64,000 bases of DNA from Thioploca ingrica (GCA_000828835.1 AP014633.1:4650001-4714000), one strand, 5' to 3'. Positions 52,056-61,670 are shown, counted from the first letter of the stretch. Made by a program: numbers and translations. Notes: generated from the sequence alone by a model not told the origin.

Positions 52056-53207
52056 ATGCGTAATTATATGATCATAGGGGCTTTGTTGGCCATATCTTCA
52101 TCGATTTTAAGTGCTGAACCATCGGCAACCGTTGCTAATACCGCTTCACCGCCGGCTGAAACGCCAGCAATGGCAACCGATACCCCTCCTGCACCCGATA
52201 AATCCAACCCAACCACTCCTGAAACCACCTCAGCTACAACTGAAGAATCCACAGCTAAAACTACTCCAGCAGCAACTCCTGAAACTGAAAAATCCACTGC
52301 TAAAACCACTACCACAACCACTACTGAAACCACCACAGCTACAACTGAAGAATCCACTGCTAAAACCACTCCAGCAGCAACTCCTGATGCAGCACAGCCG
52401 GCGACAACAACGGATGAGAAATCAACCGCTCAACCTGAACCTGCTCAACCCGAATCCACTCCAACGACTTCTGAATCAAAACCGGCGACCACGACAACTG
52501 CCACTCCCTCATCTAAACTCGTTCCAGAAGCAGTTACTCAGGCTTTAAAACGCATTATTAAAGTTGATTTTGATAAAGTATCTATAACCGAATCAGCATT
52601 AAAAGGATTATATGAAGTTTTGATTGGTTCAGAAATCGTTTATGTGAGTGATGATGGTCATTATCTCGTTGTCGGTGATATTCGCGATATGAAAACCGGC
52701 CAAAATCTAACGGACGATAAGCGTGCTCAATTACGTGTGAAAGAGCTCGAAGCGCTTGATGAAAAGGAAATGATTGTTTTTGCTCCAGAAAAAGAAACTA
52801 AGTATACCGTTAATGTCTTTACCGATGTTGATTGTCCTTATTGTGCTAAATTTCACACTGAAGTACCTGAACTGAATAAAGGTGGAGTTAAAGTTCGCTA
52901 TTTAGCTTTTCCACGTGCTGGCATTGGCTCAAAAACCTATAACACGATGGTTTCCGTTTGGTGTGCCGAAAATCGGCAACAAGCGATAACAGATGCTAAA
53001 GCCAAACGTGAAATAAAATCAGCAACTTGTAACAATCCGGTTGATAAAGAGTATGAATTAGGTAAACGTCTCGGTGTCAGTGGAACACCTGCCATGTTAT
53101 TACCGAATGGCGAATTGGTACCGGGTTATGTTCCGGCGAAGCAACTTATTGCCTTCTTGGAACGTAAATCTAAAGCTAAATCCCAACCCGCCGCTATCGA
53201 TAAGTAA
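52056..53207 (+). CDS. dsbC: DsbC-type thiol:disulfide interchange protein with a Thr/Pro-rich linker
   Basis: Periplasmic disulfide isomerase. The 383-residue product has a signal peptide (MRNYMIIGALLAISSSILSA), a Thr/Pro/Glu-rich, repeated linker (about 25-155, for example TTEESTAKTTPAATP), a DsbC dimerisation domain (VSITESALKGLYEVLIG, about 178-194) and a thioredoxin-like domain with active site DVDCPYCAKFH (CPYC, about 258-261) and cis-Pro VSGTPAML. Usual DsbC is about 235 residues; the extra 130 lie almost wholly in the linker. AAGGAATTATT precedes the ATG. It stands alone after the rpsP operon. Confidence 0.9.
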   Translation: MRNYMIIGALLAISSSILSAEPSATVANTASPPAETPAMATDTPPAPDKSNPTTPETTSATTEESTAKTTPAATPETEKSTAKTTTTTTTETTTATTEESTAKTTPAATPDAAQPATTTDEKSTAQPEPAQPESTPTTSESKPATTTTATPSSKLVPEAVTQALKRIIKVDFDKVSITESALKGLYEVLIGSEIVYVSDDGHYLVVGDIRDMKTGQNLTDDKRAQLRVKELEALDEKEMIVFAPEKETKYTVNVFTDVDCPYCAKFHTEVPELNKGGVKVRYLAFPRAGIGSKTYNTMVSVWCAENRQQAITDAKAKREIKSATCNNPVDKEYELGKRLGVSGTPAMLLPNGELVPGYVPAKQLIAFLERKSKAKSQPAAIDK

Positions 53208-53261
53208 TTAAAAGGTTATCAAGAGAAAGTGAGTTAGCAAACTGACAATGCTAACAAATCG

Positions 53262-53294
53262 GCCTGATCAGTTAAACATGATTGGGCTTTTTTT
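53262..53294 (+). terminator. rho-independent terminator after dsbC
   Basis: GCCTGATCA and TGATTGGGC pair (with two G-U wobbles), loop GTTAAACA, followed by TTTTTTT. It is 54 bases after the dsbC stop. Confidence 0.6.
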
Positions 53295-53364
53295 AGGGTA
53301 CAACTTATTTAATACGAAGTTGTTTTCAGGATTATCTACCCAAATATCTTTCTCTTAACTCAAT

Positions 53365-53384
53365 ATCGGCAAAGGATTGCCGAC
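53365..53384. repeat. 20-bp palindrome, GTCGGCAA family
   Basis: ATCGGCAAAGGATTGCCGAC, one of five intergenic copies (2849-2868, 15583-15602, 15630-15649, 53365-53384, 62609-62628). The arms are GTCGGCAA and TTGCCGAC. Confidence 0.65.
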
Positions 53385-53472
53385 CAACATTTCTTCCTGA
53401 ACGCAATTGAATTATGAGATGCTAACTGTAAAATTGCTCACTTAGGCTATTAACGATTTACACGAGAAAATC

Positions 53473-54192
53473 ATGTTAAATCAGGCGCTTGAACCAGGTT
53501 GGTTACCGCAATTATCGCTACCTACCCAAGACGATTTACCGAGTGATGACGGGGTACCTATGGAAACGGAACGCCATAAAAAACAAATGGATTTACTGAT
53601 CTATCCCTTAACATCTTGGTTAAAATTACGGGCTTATGTTGGCGGAAATATGTTTATCTATTACAGTGTTAAACAAGTCCGTTATCAGGATTTCAAAGGA
53701 CCAGATGTCTTTGTCGTTCTTGATGTTCCTAACCGCGAACGCAAAAGTTGGGTCGTTTGGGAGGAAGGTAAAAGTCCCGATCTGATCATTGAATTATTAT
53801 CAGAAAGTACGGCCAATTATGATAAAAATGAGAAAAAACAAATTTATCAAAATCAACTCAAAGTCTCAGAATATTACTGGTTTGACCCGTTTAATCCCGA
53901 CGATTGGGCCGGATTTGAACTCCAACAGAGCTGTTATCAACCCATAATACCGGATGCCCAAAACCGTTTCATCAGTTCACGATTAAAATTAGCGTTAGTA
54001 CGTTGGTATGGTATTTACGAAGGAGTCGAGACCATTTGGTTACGTTGGTCTCATTTAAACGGTGAATTACTACCCACCCCTCAAGAAGCACGAGATAGCG
54101 AAACACAACGCGCCAATATGGAAGCCAAAGCTCGCCAATTGGCAGAAGCAGAAATCGCTCGTCTTCAAGCGTTATTGGCAGAAAGAAAATAA
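53473..54192 (+). CDS. Uma2-family (DUF820) endonuclease-like protein with C-terminal coil
   Basis: A 239-residue PD-(D/E)XK protein with VKQVRYQDFKGPDVFVVLDV (Asp, about 70-85), WEEGKSPDLIIELLSESTANYD (E-x-L, about 97-118), LKVSEYYWFDPFN, and a C-terminal helix rich in Glu, Ala and Arg (ARDSETQRANMEAKARQLAEAE) that is a likely coiled coil. The family has many members in cyanobacteria and large sulfur bacteria. Function is not proven. Confidence 0.82.
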   Translation: MLNQALEPGWLPQLSLPTQDDLPSDDGVPMETERHKKQMDLLIYPLTSWLKLRAYVGGNMFIYYSVKQVRYQDFKGPDVFVVLDVPNRERKSWVVWEEGKSPDLIIELLSESTANYDKNEKKQIYQNQLKVSEYYWFDPFNPDDWAGFELQQSCYQPIIPDAQNRFISSRLKLALVRWYGIYEGVETIWLRWSHLNGELLPTPQEARDSETQRANMEAKARQLAEAEIARLQALLAERK

Positions 54193-54272
54193 CCCATCCT
54201 ATTGATCAATTACCAAAAATAACGTCTAATTAATTGGTGAGTTATTGGTAATATATAACGAGGACAATAAAG

Positions 54273-55340
54273 ATGGATTTGATAGATAGGTTGAAAACTT
54301 TATCACTGAAAATATCCAAACAATTAAACGTGCTGCAAACCGAAGAAGCGACTAAAAACGCACTAGTTATGCCTTTCATTAGTGCCTTGGGATATGATGT
54401 TTTTGATCCAACCGAAGTCAAACCAGAACTGATAGCCGATGTGGGTACTAAAAAAGGTGAAAAAGTCGATTATGCGATTTTTAAAGAAGGCAAACTGATT
54501 ATTATTTTTGAATGTAAAAAATATGGCACAGATTTGAGTGAAGAACATTTATCTCAACTTTATCGTTACTTTAGTGTCACGGAAGCTCGGTTTGCGGTAT
54601 TAACCGATGGCATCATTTATCGTTTTTATACCGACTTGGATGAACCCAATAAGATTGATTCTAAACCCTTTTTTGAATTTAATTTGCTTGATATCAAGGA
54701 ACCAGAAATAGAGGAACTCAAAAGATTTAGTAAGACCTCTTTTAATCTCAATGAAAACTTAACTGCTGCTGTCGAACTTAAGTATACCCGCGAACTAAAG
54801 CAATATTTAAAAAATGAATTAGCTAATCCTTCGGAAGAATTTGTCAAATTTTTTGCCACCCAAGTTTATTCAAGAAAACTAACTCAAGCGATTAAGCAAC
54901 AATTCACTGAACTCGTTAAAAAAGCTTTTTCTCAATTCCTTTATGATTATTTAAGTGAACGCCTCAAATCAGCTCTTCAAGAATCCACTCCAGATACCGA
55001 AGTGAGTGAAGTCAAAGAATCGGAACCCAAGATTAGCAAAGTTGTCACTACTGAAGAGGAAATAGAGGGATATTCTATTATTAAGTCAATTCTAGGAGAA
55101 ATCCTCGATCCTGAAAAAATCGTGATGCGCGACACGATTAACTATTGTGGCGTTTGTTTTGATGGCAATAGTCGCAAAACCATTTGTCGGATGTATTTTA
55201 ATAATTCGCAAAAGAAATACCTTGGATTATTTGATGACAAAAAAACCGAAGAAAAATTTCCTCTTAGTCAATTAAGCGATATTCGTCAATACTCGGAACA
55301 AATAAAAGCCACCGCGAAACGTTACCTAGACAATGCTTAG
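54273..55340 (+). CDS. type I restriction HsdR N-terminal-like (PD-(D/E)XK) protein
   Basis: A 355-residue protein whose first 160 residues match the HSDR_N_2 fold: EEATKNALVMPFISALGYDVFDPTEVKPE, KGEKVDYAIFKEGKLIIIFECKKYG (D ... E-x-K, about 67-91), LYRYFSVTEARFAVLTDGIIYRFYTD. The remaining part is helical, plus a C-terminal globular domain (YSIIKSILGEIL, about 265-280; ICRMYFNNSQKKYLGLF). No helicase or methylase genes are near, so it is an orphan. It may be a stand-alone nuclease or a defence component. Confidence 0.8.
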   Translation: MDLIDRLKTLSLKISKQLNVLQTEEATKNALVMPFISALGYDVFDPTEVKPELIADVGTKKGEKVDYAIFKEGKLIIIFECKKYGTDLSEEHLSQLYRYFSVTEARFAVLTDGIIYRFYTDLDEPNKIDSKPFFEFNLLDIKEPEIEELKRFSKTSFNLNENLTAAVELKYTRELKQYLKNELANPSEEFVKFFATQVYSRKLTQAIKQQFTELVKKAFSQFLYDYLSERLKSALQESTPDTEVSEVKESEPKISKVVTTEEEIEGYSIIKSILGEILDPEKIVMRDTINYCGVCFDGNSRKTICRMYFNNSQKKYLGLFDDKKTEEKFPLSQLSDIRQYSEQIKATAKRYLDNA

Positions 55341-55515
55341 CCAGCATATTTGAACCAGATTAACAGCGAGTTTTCATGAAATTTTTTATTGTATAAAAAG
55401 AGCACTATAATTAATTTAGTCTGCCTGATTCAGGTAAACTTTGAGATAAAATCCTGTTCACCCATCATTTGAACCGCGATGCTTTGGTAGTCGGCATTAA
55501 GAGGAAAATATAAAG

Positions 55516-55719
55516 ATGTTAACTACACCGCTCACTAACCTGCAAATGGAATTATTAGAATTGTATAATACCAATTTAACTGAACAAGATTTGAATGAAT
55601 TGAAACTGCTTTTAGCTCATTTTTATGCCAACAAAGCTATCCAACAGGCTGATAAAATTTGGGATGAACGGAACTTTTCGCCAACTGACATGGAAAAGTG
55701 GCTAAATGAGCCAAATTAG
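55516..55719 (+). CDS. small antitoxin-like protein before a PIN toxin
   Basis: A 67-residue, mostly helical, acidic protein (LTEQDLNELKLLLAHFYAN and TDMEKWLNEPN). It overlaps the PIN-domain gene by 14 bases, as is usual for antitoxin-toxin pairs, and has GAGGAAAATATAAAG before its ATG. No DNA-binding domain is certain. It is called antitoxin by position. Confidence 0.65.
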   Translation: MLTTPLTNLQMELLELYNTNLTEQDLNELKLLLAHFYANKAIQQADKIWDERNFSPTDMEKWLNEPN

Positions 55720-56122
55720 GGTAGTGCTTGATACCAATGTACTACTAGTATCGCTTTCTTCACGGTCTCAATATCATTGGCTATTTCAAAAACTTCTCCA
55801 GAGCAAATTTGACCTATACGTGACGACGGAAATTCTGATGGAATATGAAGAAATTATTGCTTTAAAGTACCATCCTGAAATTGCCAAGGAGGTTTTGAGA
55901 ACGTTGTTAAAACTTCCCAATGTTCATAAACAATTCATTTATTATCGTTGGCATTTAATTAATGCAGACCCTGATGATAACAAATTCGTAGATTGTGCCG
56001 TCAGTGCTAATGCTCATTACTTGGTTTCCCATGATAAACATCTTGATATATTAAAGAATGTCGCTTTTCCAAAATTAGTAGTGCTTAGACTTGATGAGTT
56101 TAAACTAATCCTTTCACCATGA
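55706..56122 (+). CDS. PIN-domain toxin (putative VapC-like ribonuclease)
   Basis: A 138-residue PIN domain: IRVVLDTNVLLVSL (Asp10 of the metal site), TTEILMEYEEIIALK (Glu), NADPDDNKFVDCAVSANAHYLVSHDKHL (Asp residues of the third and fourth acidic positions). The domain belongs to the group of toxin-antitoxin system toxin components of the PIN family. It is translationally coupled to the gene before it. Such toxins cut RNA when the antitoxin is lost. Confidence 0.85.
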   Translation: MSQIRVVLDTNVLLVSLSSRSQYHWLFQKLLQSKFDLYVTTEILMEYEEIIALKYHPEIAKEVLRTLLKLPNVHKQFIYYRWHLINADPDDNKFVDCAVSANAHYLVSHDKHLDILKNVAFPKLVVLRLDEFKLILSP

Positions 56123-56200
56123 ATTTCTCAAATTGAGATAAAATCATATCCACTAAAGTTATTTAAATTCGTTGAGTTAGAATGAGGTAGCCATTAAATA

Positions 56201-56800
56201 ATGTCTTATAGTGAATTTACTAACCTAACTTTGGTCAAAAAGCAGTTTAATTTGACCCTAGACGAAACTCGTAACCTATTTACCACCGTACCAGAAGTGA
56301 CCATCAGTCAGATGTTGACAGAGATTTTGTCTGAAAATGTGCCGCTGGCGTTGGCAATTGCCACAGAAAAAGCCCGTTCTGAATTAATTATCGCACCAAT
56401 TTTGGTAGAGTTACGAAAATTAGTTCATCACCAAATTAGCTTATTTTCTGGCGTCGAATTCACGATCGATGAAGAGAAAGGTTTGAAAGGAATATGTGAC
56501 TTTATCATTACTCGTTCCCCAGAAATGTTTACCATTAATGCACCGGTAATCATGTTGGTGGAGGCCAAAAATGAAAATATAAAGTATGGATTAAGCCAAT
56601 GTCTTGCGGAAATGATAGCTGCCCGAGAATTTAACCAGCGGGAAGAAAGTGATATTGGTAAAGTGTATGGGGTCGTTACTACCGGTAACCTTTGGAAATT
56701 CCTCATTCTGGAAGAGAAACTGGCGATGATTGATTTACCTGAATATCATATTAGTCAAGTGGGTAAAATTTTAGGTGTGTTGTTGCAAATGGTGTCGTAG
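56201..56800 (+). CDS. PD-(D/E)XK-like protein of a family common in cyanobacteria and sulfur bacteria
   Basis: A 199-residue protein with LKGICDFIITRSPEM (Asp, about 92-106), PVIMLVEAKNENIKYGLSQCLAEMIAAREFN (E-x-K, about 116-146), and GKVYGVVTTGNLWKFLILE. This D...E-x-K order and the AKNENI / AEMxAA / GVVTTGxxWKFL sequence are typical of a hypothetical nuclease-like family. It lies 78 bases after the PIN toxin on the same strand and may belong to the same defence-type cluster. Confidence 0.75.
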   Translation: MSYSEFTNLTLVKKQFNLTLDETRNLFTTVPEVTISQMLTEILSENVPLALAIATEKARSELIIAPILVELRKLVHHQISLFSGVEFTIDEEKGLKGICDFIITRSPEMFTINAPVIMLVEAKNENIKYGLSQCLAEMIAAREFNQREESDIGKVYGVVTTGNLWKFLILEEKLAMIDLPEYHISQVGKILGVLLQMVS

Positions 56801-56857
56801 CAATAGGATTACTTAAGTTTTTCATGATTTCTTAAAAAAACTGTATTTTTAGTTTAG

Positions 56858-59800
56858 TTAAGCTCTATTATTTAACATTTGAATAAACTCTTGTTCTGGC
56901 ATGGGACGTCCAATGAGATAGCCTTGAATTTCATCGCATTTAAGTGATTTTAAAAAAATTTGTTGTGATTTAGTTTCTACACCTTCTGCTATAACAGTCA
57001 ACCGCAGACTCCGTGCTAATGCAATGATAGCTTTGATGATACTCATATCTTCTTTATTGTTGGGTACATCTCGAACAAAACTTTGATCAATTTTAAGCTT
57101 ATCAATCGGAAACCGTTTCAAATAGCTTAATGAAGAATAGCCGGTGCCAAAATCATCGATGGCTAATAGCATGCCCATTTCTTTCAATTGGTGCAAAATA
57201 TGATTCACTTCATCAAAATCAGTTATTAATAGACTTTCGGTTAATTCCAATTCGAGTAAAGTTGGATCAATACAGGTTTCCTCAATAATTTCTCCAATTC
57301 GTTTAATGAAATTATCTTGTTTAAATTGTCGCGAAGATAAATTGACCGACATTCGCAACAAAGCTTGACCTTGCTCACGCCAACGTTGATATTGCAGACA
57401 AGTCCGTTGTAATACCCATTCTCCTATGGGTACAATTAACCCGGTTTCTTCTGCTAAAGGAATAAAGCGATAAGGTAATACTAAACCCATTTCCGGATGT
57501 TGCCAGCGTAATAACACCTCTGCACCAACAATTTGGCCGCTAGCCAGGTGCAATTGTGGTTGATAATACAAGACTAATTCTTCTCGCTCTAAGGCGTGAC
57601 GTAATTTGGTTTCCAGAATCAACCGCTGATGAGACAGGACATTGAGGCGAGCAATATAAAATTGATGATTATTTTTCCCGTTTTCTTTAGCCCGATACAT
57701 GGCCATATCGGCATTTTTTAGTAAGGTATCAACCTCTTGGCCATCGTTAGGATAAAGACTGATACCAATACTCATGGTGATAAAAGTTTCTTGCCCATTT
57801 AACTTAAAGGCAGATAAACTCATGGCTTTCAGTATATTTTGTGCGAAAATATCGACTTCTTTGACATTATTTATATTTTCTAGCACAATCGCAAAATCAT
57901 CGCCACCTAAACGCGCAATCGTGTCGGTTTTGCGTAAACATTCTGTTAAGCGGCTGGCCACTTTTTTTAGCAATAGATCACCCGTTAAATGTCCCCAAGT
58001 ATCATTAACATACTTGAAGCCATCTAAATCCAAAAACATGATAGCCACTAATTCACTGTGTTGTTGGGCGTAATATAAGGCACGATTAGCTAATTCATAA
58101 AATAAAGTTCGGTTAGGTAACCCCGTTAAATCATCGTAATGGACTAAATAAGCGAGTCGTTGTTCAGTTTGTTTGCGCGAAGTGAGGTCAGAAAAGATAC
58201 CCAAGTAATTGGTAATTTGATTTTGATTTTGTTCATCACGGATAACACTGATATGTAACCATTCTAGGAAGATTTCGCCATTTTGACGACGATTCCATAT
58301 TTCTCCCTCCCAATGTCCCAACCGCAGAATAGCGTTCCACATGACTTCGTAAAAATCACTTTTATGTTTACCCGATTTTAATATTTTAGGTGTTTTCCCC
58401 ATCACTTCTCTGGCTGTGTAACCGGTAATTTTAGTAAACGCTTTATTAATACCTATAATTCGGGTATTGGCGTCAGTGATACAAATGGCTTCCGCACTAT
58501 TTTCAAATACCTTAATGGATTGGCGTAGTTTATCTTCTACCATTTTTCTTTCGGTAATATCTTCAAAACAACCCAATACGCCCATCACTTGATTTTGCCT
58601 ATCCTGCAGTGGAACTTTATTTATTTCTAACCAGAGGCGGGTATTATTGTCTAATTGAACGGATTCAACTTGTCGGTAAGCATATTGGCCATCTGCCACA
58701 ATGCAACGGTTAAGCGTTTCAAAAAAGGCGTGCCCTTCTTGTTGGTAAAGCATTAAATCAGCATCGGTTTTGCCGACAATGTCTTCGACTTGTTCTAAAC
58801 CCACAATACGACTATAATTTTGATTACAACCTAAATAAACCGAATAATTGTCTTTCCAGAAAATAAATTGGGGAATATTATCTATCACTAAACGCAACAT
58901 GTGTTCAGATTGTTGCAAAGCTTCTTCATATTGTTTGCGTGCTGTAATATCACGGCTAATTCCAATGAGACCCAGTACTTGTCCATCGAGTGCAAAAAAA
59001 GGGGCTTTTAAAGTGTCAAATAAACATTCATGACCATCTGGATAAGTACCACATTCTTCGTGAGCATGCGGTTTACCCGTTGTCACGGTTTGTTTATCAG
59101 TTTCCCAACAAAATTGCGCCTTTTCCGGCGGGAATAAGTCAAAATCACTTTGTCCTAGTAATTCTGAGCGATTGATGCCTTTGAATTCTTCAAAAGCTTT
59201 ATTACAACCTAAATACTTGCCTTCGCAGTCTTTGTAAAAAATGAGATCCGGAACAAAATCGATTAAATTGCACAGCAATGCCCTTTCATGTAACAATTCT
59301 TGGGTGCGTTTTTGAACACGTTGTTCCAATAGGGTTTGAGTAGAATGAATCTCCTCAAATCGGGCTTGCAGTGATTTAGCCATCGACTTGAAATTATTGG
59401 TTAATGAATTGATTTCACTCACCCGGCTTTGAGGCCAATGAATGACTTGGTTTAGTTCTAACCGAGTCGATAAATTATCCGTGATATGGGCTAACTTCTG
59501 TAAAGGTGAAATCAACCAGCGGCTAATAAAAACCGATAAAATTAGGCTAAGGAAAGTAATGATAGAAATTATAGCTAATTTGCTGACATATAAATTTTGC
59601 CAGGATTCCAGATAAGGTCGCATCGGCATTTCAACCACCAGCGTCAATGGCAACTGGTTATGTACTGGGGTATGCTGTATATAAATAGCCTCACGCCAAC
59701 GTAAAATAGGATGAACAACCGCTTGAGGAAAAACCGGATAGACTATTGAATTGAGCCATTTCCATTCAGTTGATGAAAAATCACGGAAATGATCATAATG

Positions 59801-60949
59801 GCTTAAGCGATTTAAATCGGTTCGAGTAGAATCAATAACAATACCCTGTTCATTCGTTAAGGTGATATCGGTATCATTGGTAAGAGAATGAATAGCATGT
59901 ATTTTATGAAGTGCGGTTATCAACTGAAAGTAAATTAAAAGTACCCCGGTTACTTTACCATCCACACCACGGACGGCAAACGCATGTGCTATCACCGGTA
60001 TTTCGGTACCCTGCTCTACCCTAATGGTATTAAAGGTTAAAACTTGGGTCGTATTCAAGACGGACTGAAAGAGCGGTTTATGTAAAGCTGGCGAATAGAT
60101 ATTTAATTCATTAGCGGGTTGGCGATAGTTAAATAACAAACAGCCTTGAGTATCCAGTAAAGTGATATCCAAAAATTCTGGAAATGAACTCATCAGTTGC
60201 CTCGCTTGCTGAGCTAACTCAGTTGAGTTTTGCCAATGAGCTTGCGTAATGAGGGAAGCAAATTTTTGTAAAGAGTCAATTTGTTGCAGATATAACGATT
60301 GCAGGTCATTCACAATATAAGTAGACAACGTATTGAGATCAGTTGTTATTTTAGTTTCTACTTTTTCCACAATAAGCCAGCCATTAAAAGTCATGGTCAG
60401 TAAAGTGGGTAATAAGACAAAAATACTAATTAAATTCAGTAGAATACGTTGTAAAGACAGTTGATAAGTGGTTACTGGTAATCTACCCCATTGTCTCAAA
60501 GGTAAAAAAGTAATTATCAAACAGGCGATGGACGCATTAAAAATACCATTTACTAGGAATTTCAATAGGATTAAAGCAATCGGGATCGTATCTGGTGGAA
60601 GGGTATCAATATAAAGTACCCACATGACGGGTAACCCTAAACCCAACCAGAAAATACTTTCTAACAACAGTAAATGATTACTATAACGTTGCCAAGCTAA
60701 TCCAATAAAGGCGGCTTCTAAAGTGAAAATAATTAATTCATTAGGGTGTCCCCATAAAAACCAGTTCGGTGTATTAGCGAATATTGCTACAGCTAATCCC
60801 CAGCTTATTCCAAATAAATCAATTATCAATAAGGTGGTAATGCTACCAAAAACAAAATCTATTCCAAAAAATAAAGGTAAACTAAAGTAATTCCCGAGCA
60901 TACTCAGTATGCTAAGTAGTATCAACACCAGATACGATCGTCGTTGCAA
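56858..60949 (-). CDS. membrane sensor diguanylate cyclase/phosphodiesterase (Cache-HAMP-PAS3-GGDEF-EAL)
   Basis: A 1363-residue c-di-GMP signalling protein. It starts with several helices (about 1-165), a further helix (176-200), an extracytoplasmic Cache-like sensor (about 205-450), a helix (about 455-475) and HAMP (about 475-530). Three PAS domains follow (about 561-670, 685-800, 810-930). The GGDEF domain (about 940-1100) keeps its motif as RLGGDDF (about 1015). The EAL domain (about 1110-1355) has AEVLLRW in place of EALLRW, and AIDDFGTGYSSL, IDKLKIDQSFV and VIAEGVET are intact. It is probably active in at least one direction. The start is TTG at 60949, the only start upstream of the first helix. 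Confidence 0.88.
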   Translation of the reverse strand: MQRRSYLVLILLSILSMLGNYFSLPLFFGIDFVFGSITTLLIIDLFGISWGLAVAIFANTPNWFLWGHPNELIIFTLEAAFIGLAWQRYSNHLLLLESIFWLGLGLPVMWVLYIDTLPPDTIPIALILLKFLVNGIFNASIACLIITFLPLRQWGRLPVTTYQLSLQRILLNLISIFVLLPTLLTMTFNGWLIVEKVETKITTDLNTLSTYIVNDLQSLYLQQIDSLQKFASLITQAHWQNSTELAQQARQLMSSFPEFLDITLLDTQGCLLFNYRQPANELNIYSPALHKPLFQSVLNTTQVLTFNTIRVEQGTEIPVIAHAFAVRGVDGKVTGVLLIYFQLITALHKIHAIHSLTNDTDITLTNEQGIVIDSTRTDLNRLSHYDHFRDFSSTEWKWLNSIVYPVFPQAVVHPILRWREAIYIQHTPVHNQLPLTLVVEMPMRPYLESWQNLYVSKLAIISIITFLSLILSVFISRWLISPLQKLAHITDNLSTRLELNQVIHWPQSRVSEINSLTNNFKSMAKSLQARFEEIHSTQTLLEQRVQKRTQELLHERALLCNLIDFVPDLIFYKDCEGKYLGCNKAFEEFKGINRSELLGQSDFDLFPPEKAQFCWETDKQTVTTGKPHAHEECGTYPDGHECLFDTLKAPFFALDGQVLGLIGISRDITARKQYEEALQQSEHMLRLVIDNIPQFIFWKDNYSVYLGCNQNYSRIVGLEQVEDIVGKTDADLMLYQQEGHAFFETLNRCIVADGQYAYRQVESVQLDNNTRLWLEINKVPLQDRQNQVMGVLGCFEDITERKMVEDKLRQSIKVFENSAEAICITDANTRIIGINKAFTKITGYTAREVMGKTPKILKSGKHKSDFYEVMWNAILRLGHWEGEIWNRRQNGEIFLEWLHISVIRDEQNQNQITNYLGIFSDLTSRKQTEQRLAYLVHYDDLTGLPNRTLFYELANRALYYAQQHSELVAIMFLDLDGFKYVNDTWGHLTGDLLLKKVASRLTECLRKTDTIARLGGDDFAIVLENINNVKEVDIFAQNILKAMSLSAFKLNGQETFITMSIGISLYPNDGQEVDTLLKNADMAMYRAKENGKNNHQFYIARLNVLSHQRLILETKLRHALEREELVLYYQPQLHLASGQIVGAEVLLRWQHPEMGLVLPYRFIPLAEETGLIVPIGEWVLQRTCLQYQRWREQGQALLRMSVNLSSRQFKQDNFIKRIGEIIEETCIDPTLLELELTESLLITDFDEVNHILHQLKEMGMLLAIDDFGTGYSSLSYLKRFPIDKLKIDQSFVRDVPNNKEDMSIIKAIIALARSLRLTVIAEGVETKSQQIFLKSLKCDEIQGYLIGRPMPEQEFIQMLNNRA

Positions 60950-61312
60950 AGTGGCTTAACCTATTTCGTTAAAATCAGGGGGGAGTAATAAAAGAGGAGG
61001 AGCTAAAAGTCGGTCAAACTATCGCTAACTATTGTTAAAGTTGTTTATTATATTACATAAATATCATCTTTGCAGGCACTTATTTAAAATAGATAATTTT
61101 ATTATTGTAGCATATAGATAATAATTATGATAGAAAAATTGGTCAATGTTCTATCGTTTTAAAGTTAATCTTAGGCGGATTGGGGGGGTATATTTGTTTT
61201 GTTTGGCGGGTTCCTAAGTTCCAGCTTGGGAATCCCACTGTTTGGAAGTTAAGCTAAGCAAATCTGCTAGCGTTCCCAACGAGGACGGAAGGTAGGGTGC
61301 ACCCTACGCACC
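60950..61312. other. gene-free, repeat-containing
   Basis: AT-rich next to the sensor gene and then GTTCCTAAGTTCCAGCTTGG (61209) of the GTTCCCA...TTGGGAA type. 61290-61315 reads GGTAGGGTGCACCCTACGCACCC, a palindromic GTAGGGTG unit. No gene is supported. Confidence 0.45.
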
Positions 61313-61405
61313 CTACTCAATGTATAACAGTTTTACTAACCCGCTAATCAACATCACTAGACTAACCGATAATATCATTAGACCCAACCAGAAGAGAGTA
61401 AGCAT
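61313..61405 (-). CDS. possible 30-residue membrane protein
   Basis: A short open frame, ATG at 61405, with GGAAG 6 bases before it, stop TAG at 61313-61315. It codes 30 residues, mainly hydrophobic (LFWLGLMILSVSLVMLISGL), one membrane helix. Many small membrane proteins look like this, but length alone makes it uncertain. The stop codon lies in a GTAGGGTG repeat. Confidence 0.35.
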   Translation of the reverse strand: MLTLFWLGLMILSVSLVMLISGLVKLLYIE

Positions 61406-61509
61406 TTTATCTTCCACAAGCAAAATACCTCTCACTCATCAATAATCGTAGGTCGGACTCAGCATAGCGTGTCCGACTCTTCGTTACTGTAAGTAAATGT
61501 AATGAATTT

Positions 61510-61542
61510 AGGGTGCGTTAGGCGTCAACCATAACGCACCCT
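61510..61542. repeat. AGGGTGCGTTA hairpin
   Basis: AGGGTGCGTTA at 61510-61520 pairs exactly with TAACGCACCCT at 61532-61542. It sits directly behind the remnant at 61549. It may act as a transcription stop. Confidence 0.5.
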
Positions 61543-61548
61543 TAACCT

Positions 61549-61670
61549 TTATTCCTTAATAATCACCTCAATTGGTTGTGAATTTGCCATTTGTACCCCG
61601 TCTCCCAACGTCACTCCATTGGCCATAACAACCTTTTCTCCGAGAACAACCTGATTCAAAGTACTCCCCT
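61549..61670 (-). pseudogene. C-terminal gene remnant, unidentified
   Basis: In one minus-strand frame, the stretch codes GSTLNQVVLGEKVVMANG followed by VTLGDGVQMANSQPIEVIIKE and TAA at 61549-61551. The sequence has protein-like character (beta-rich, turn-rich, charged end) but no start; its 5' end is lost in a repeat. I cannot name the family. Confidence 0.35.

Noticed and set aside
52064..52369. Minus-strand Val/Ala-rich frame in dsbC
   Set aside because: Antisense of the Thr/Pro-rich linker repeats.
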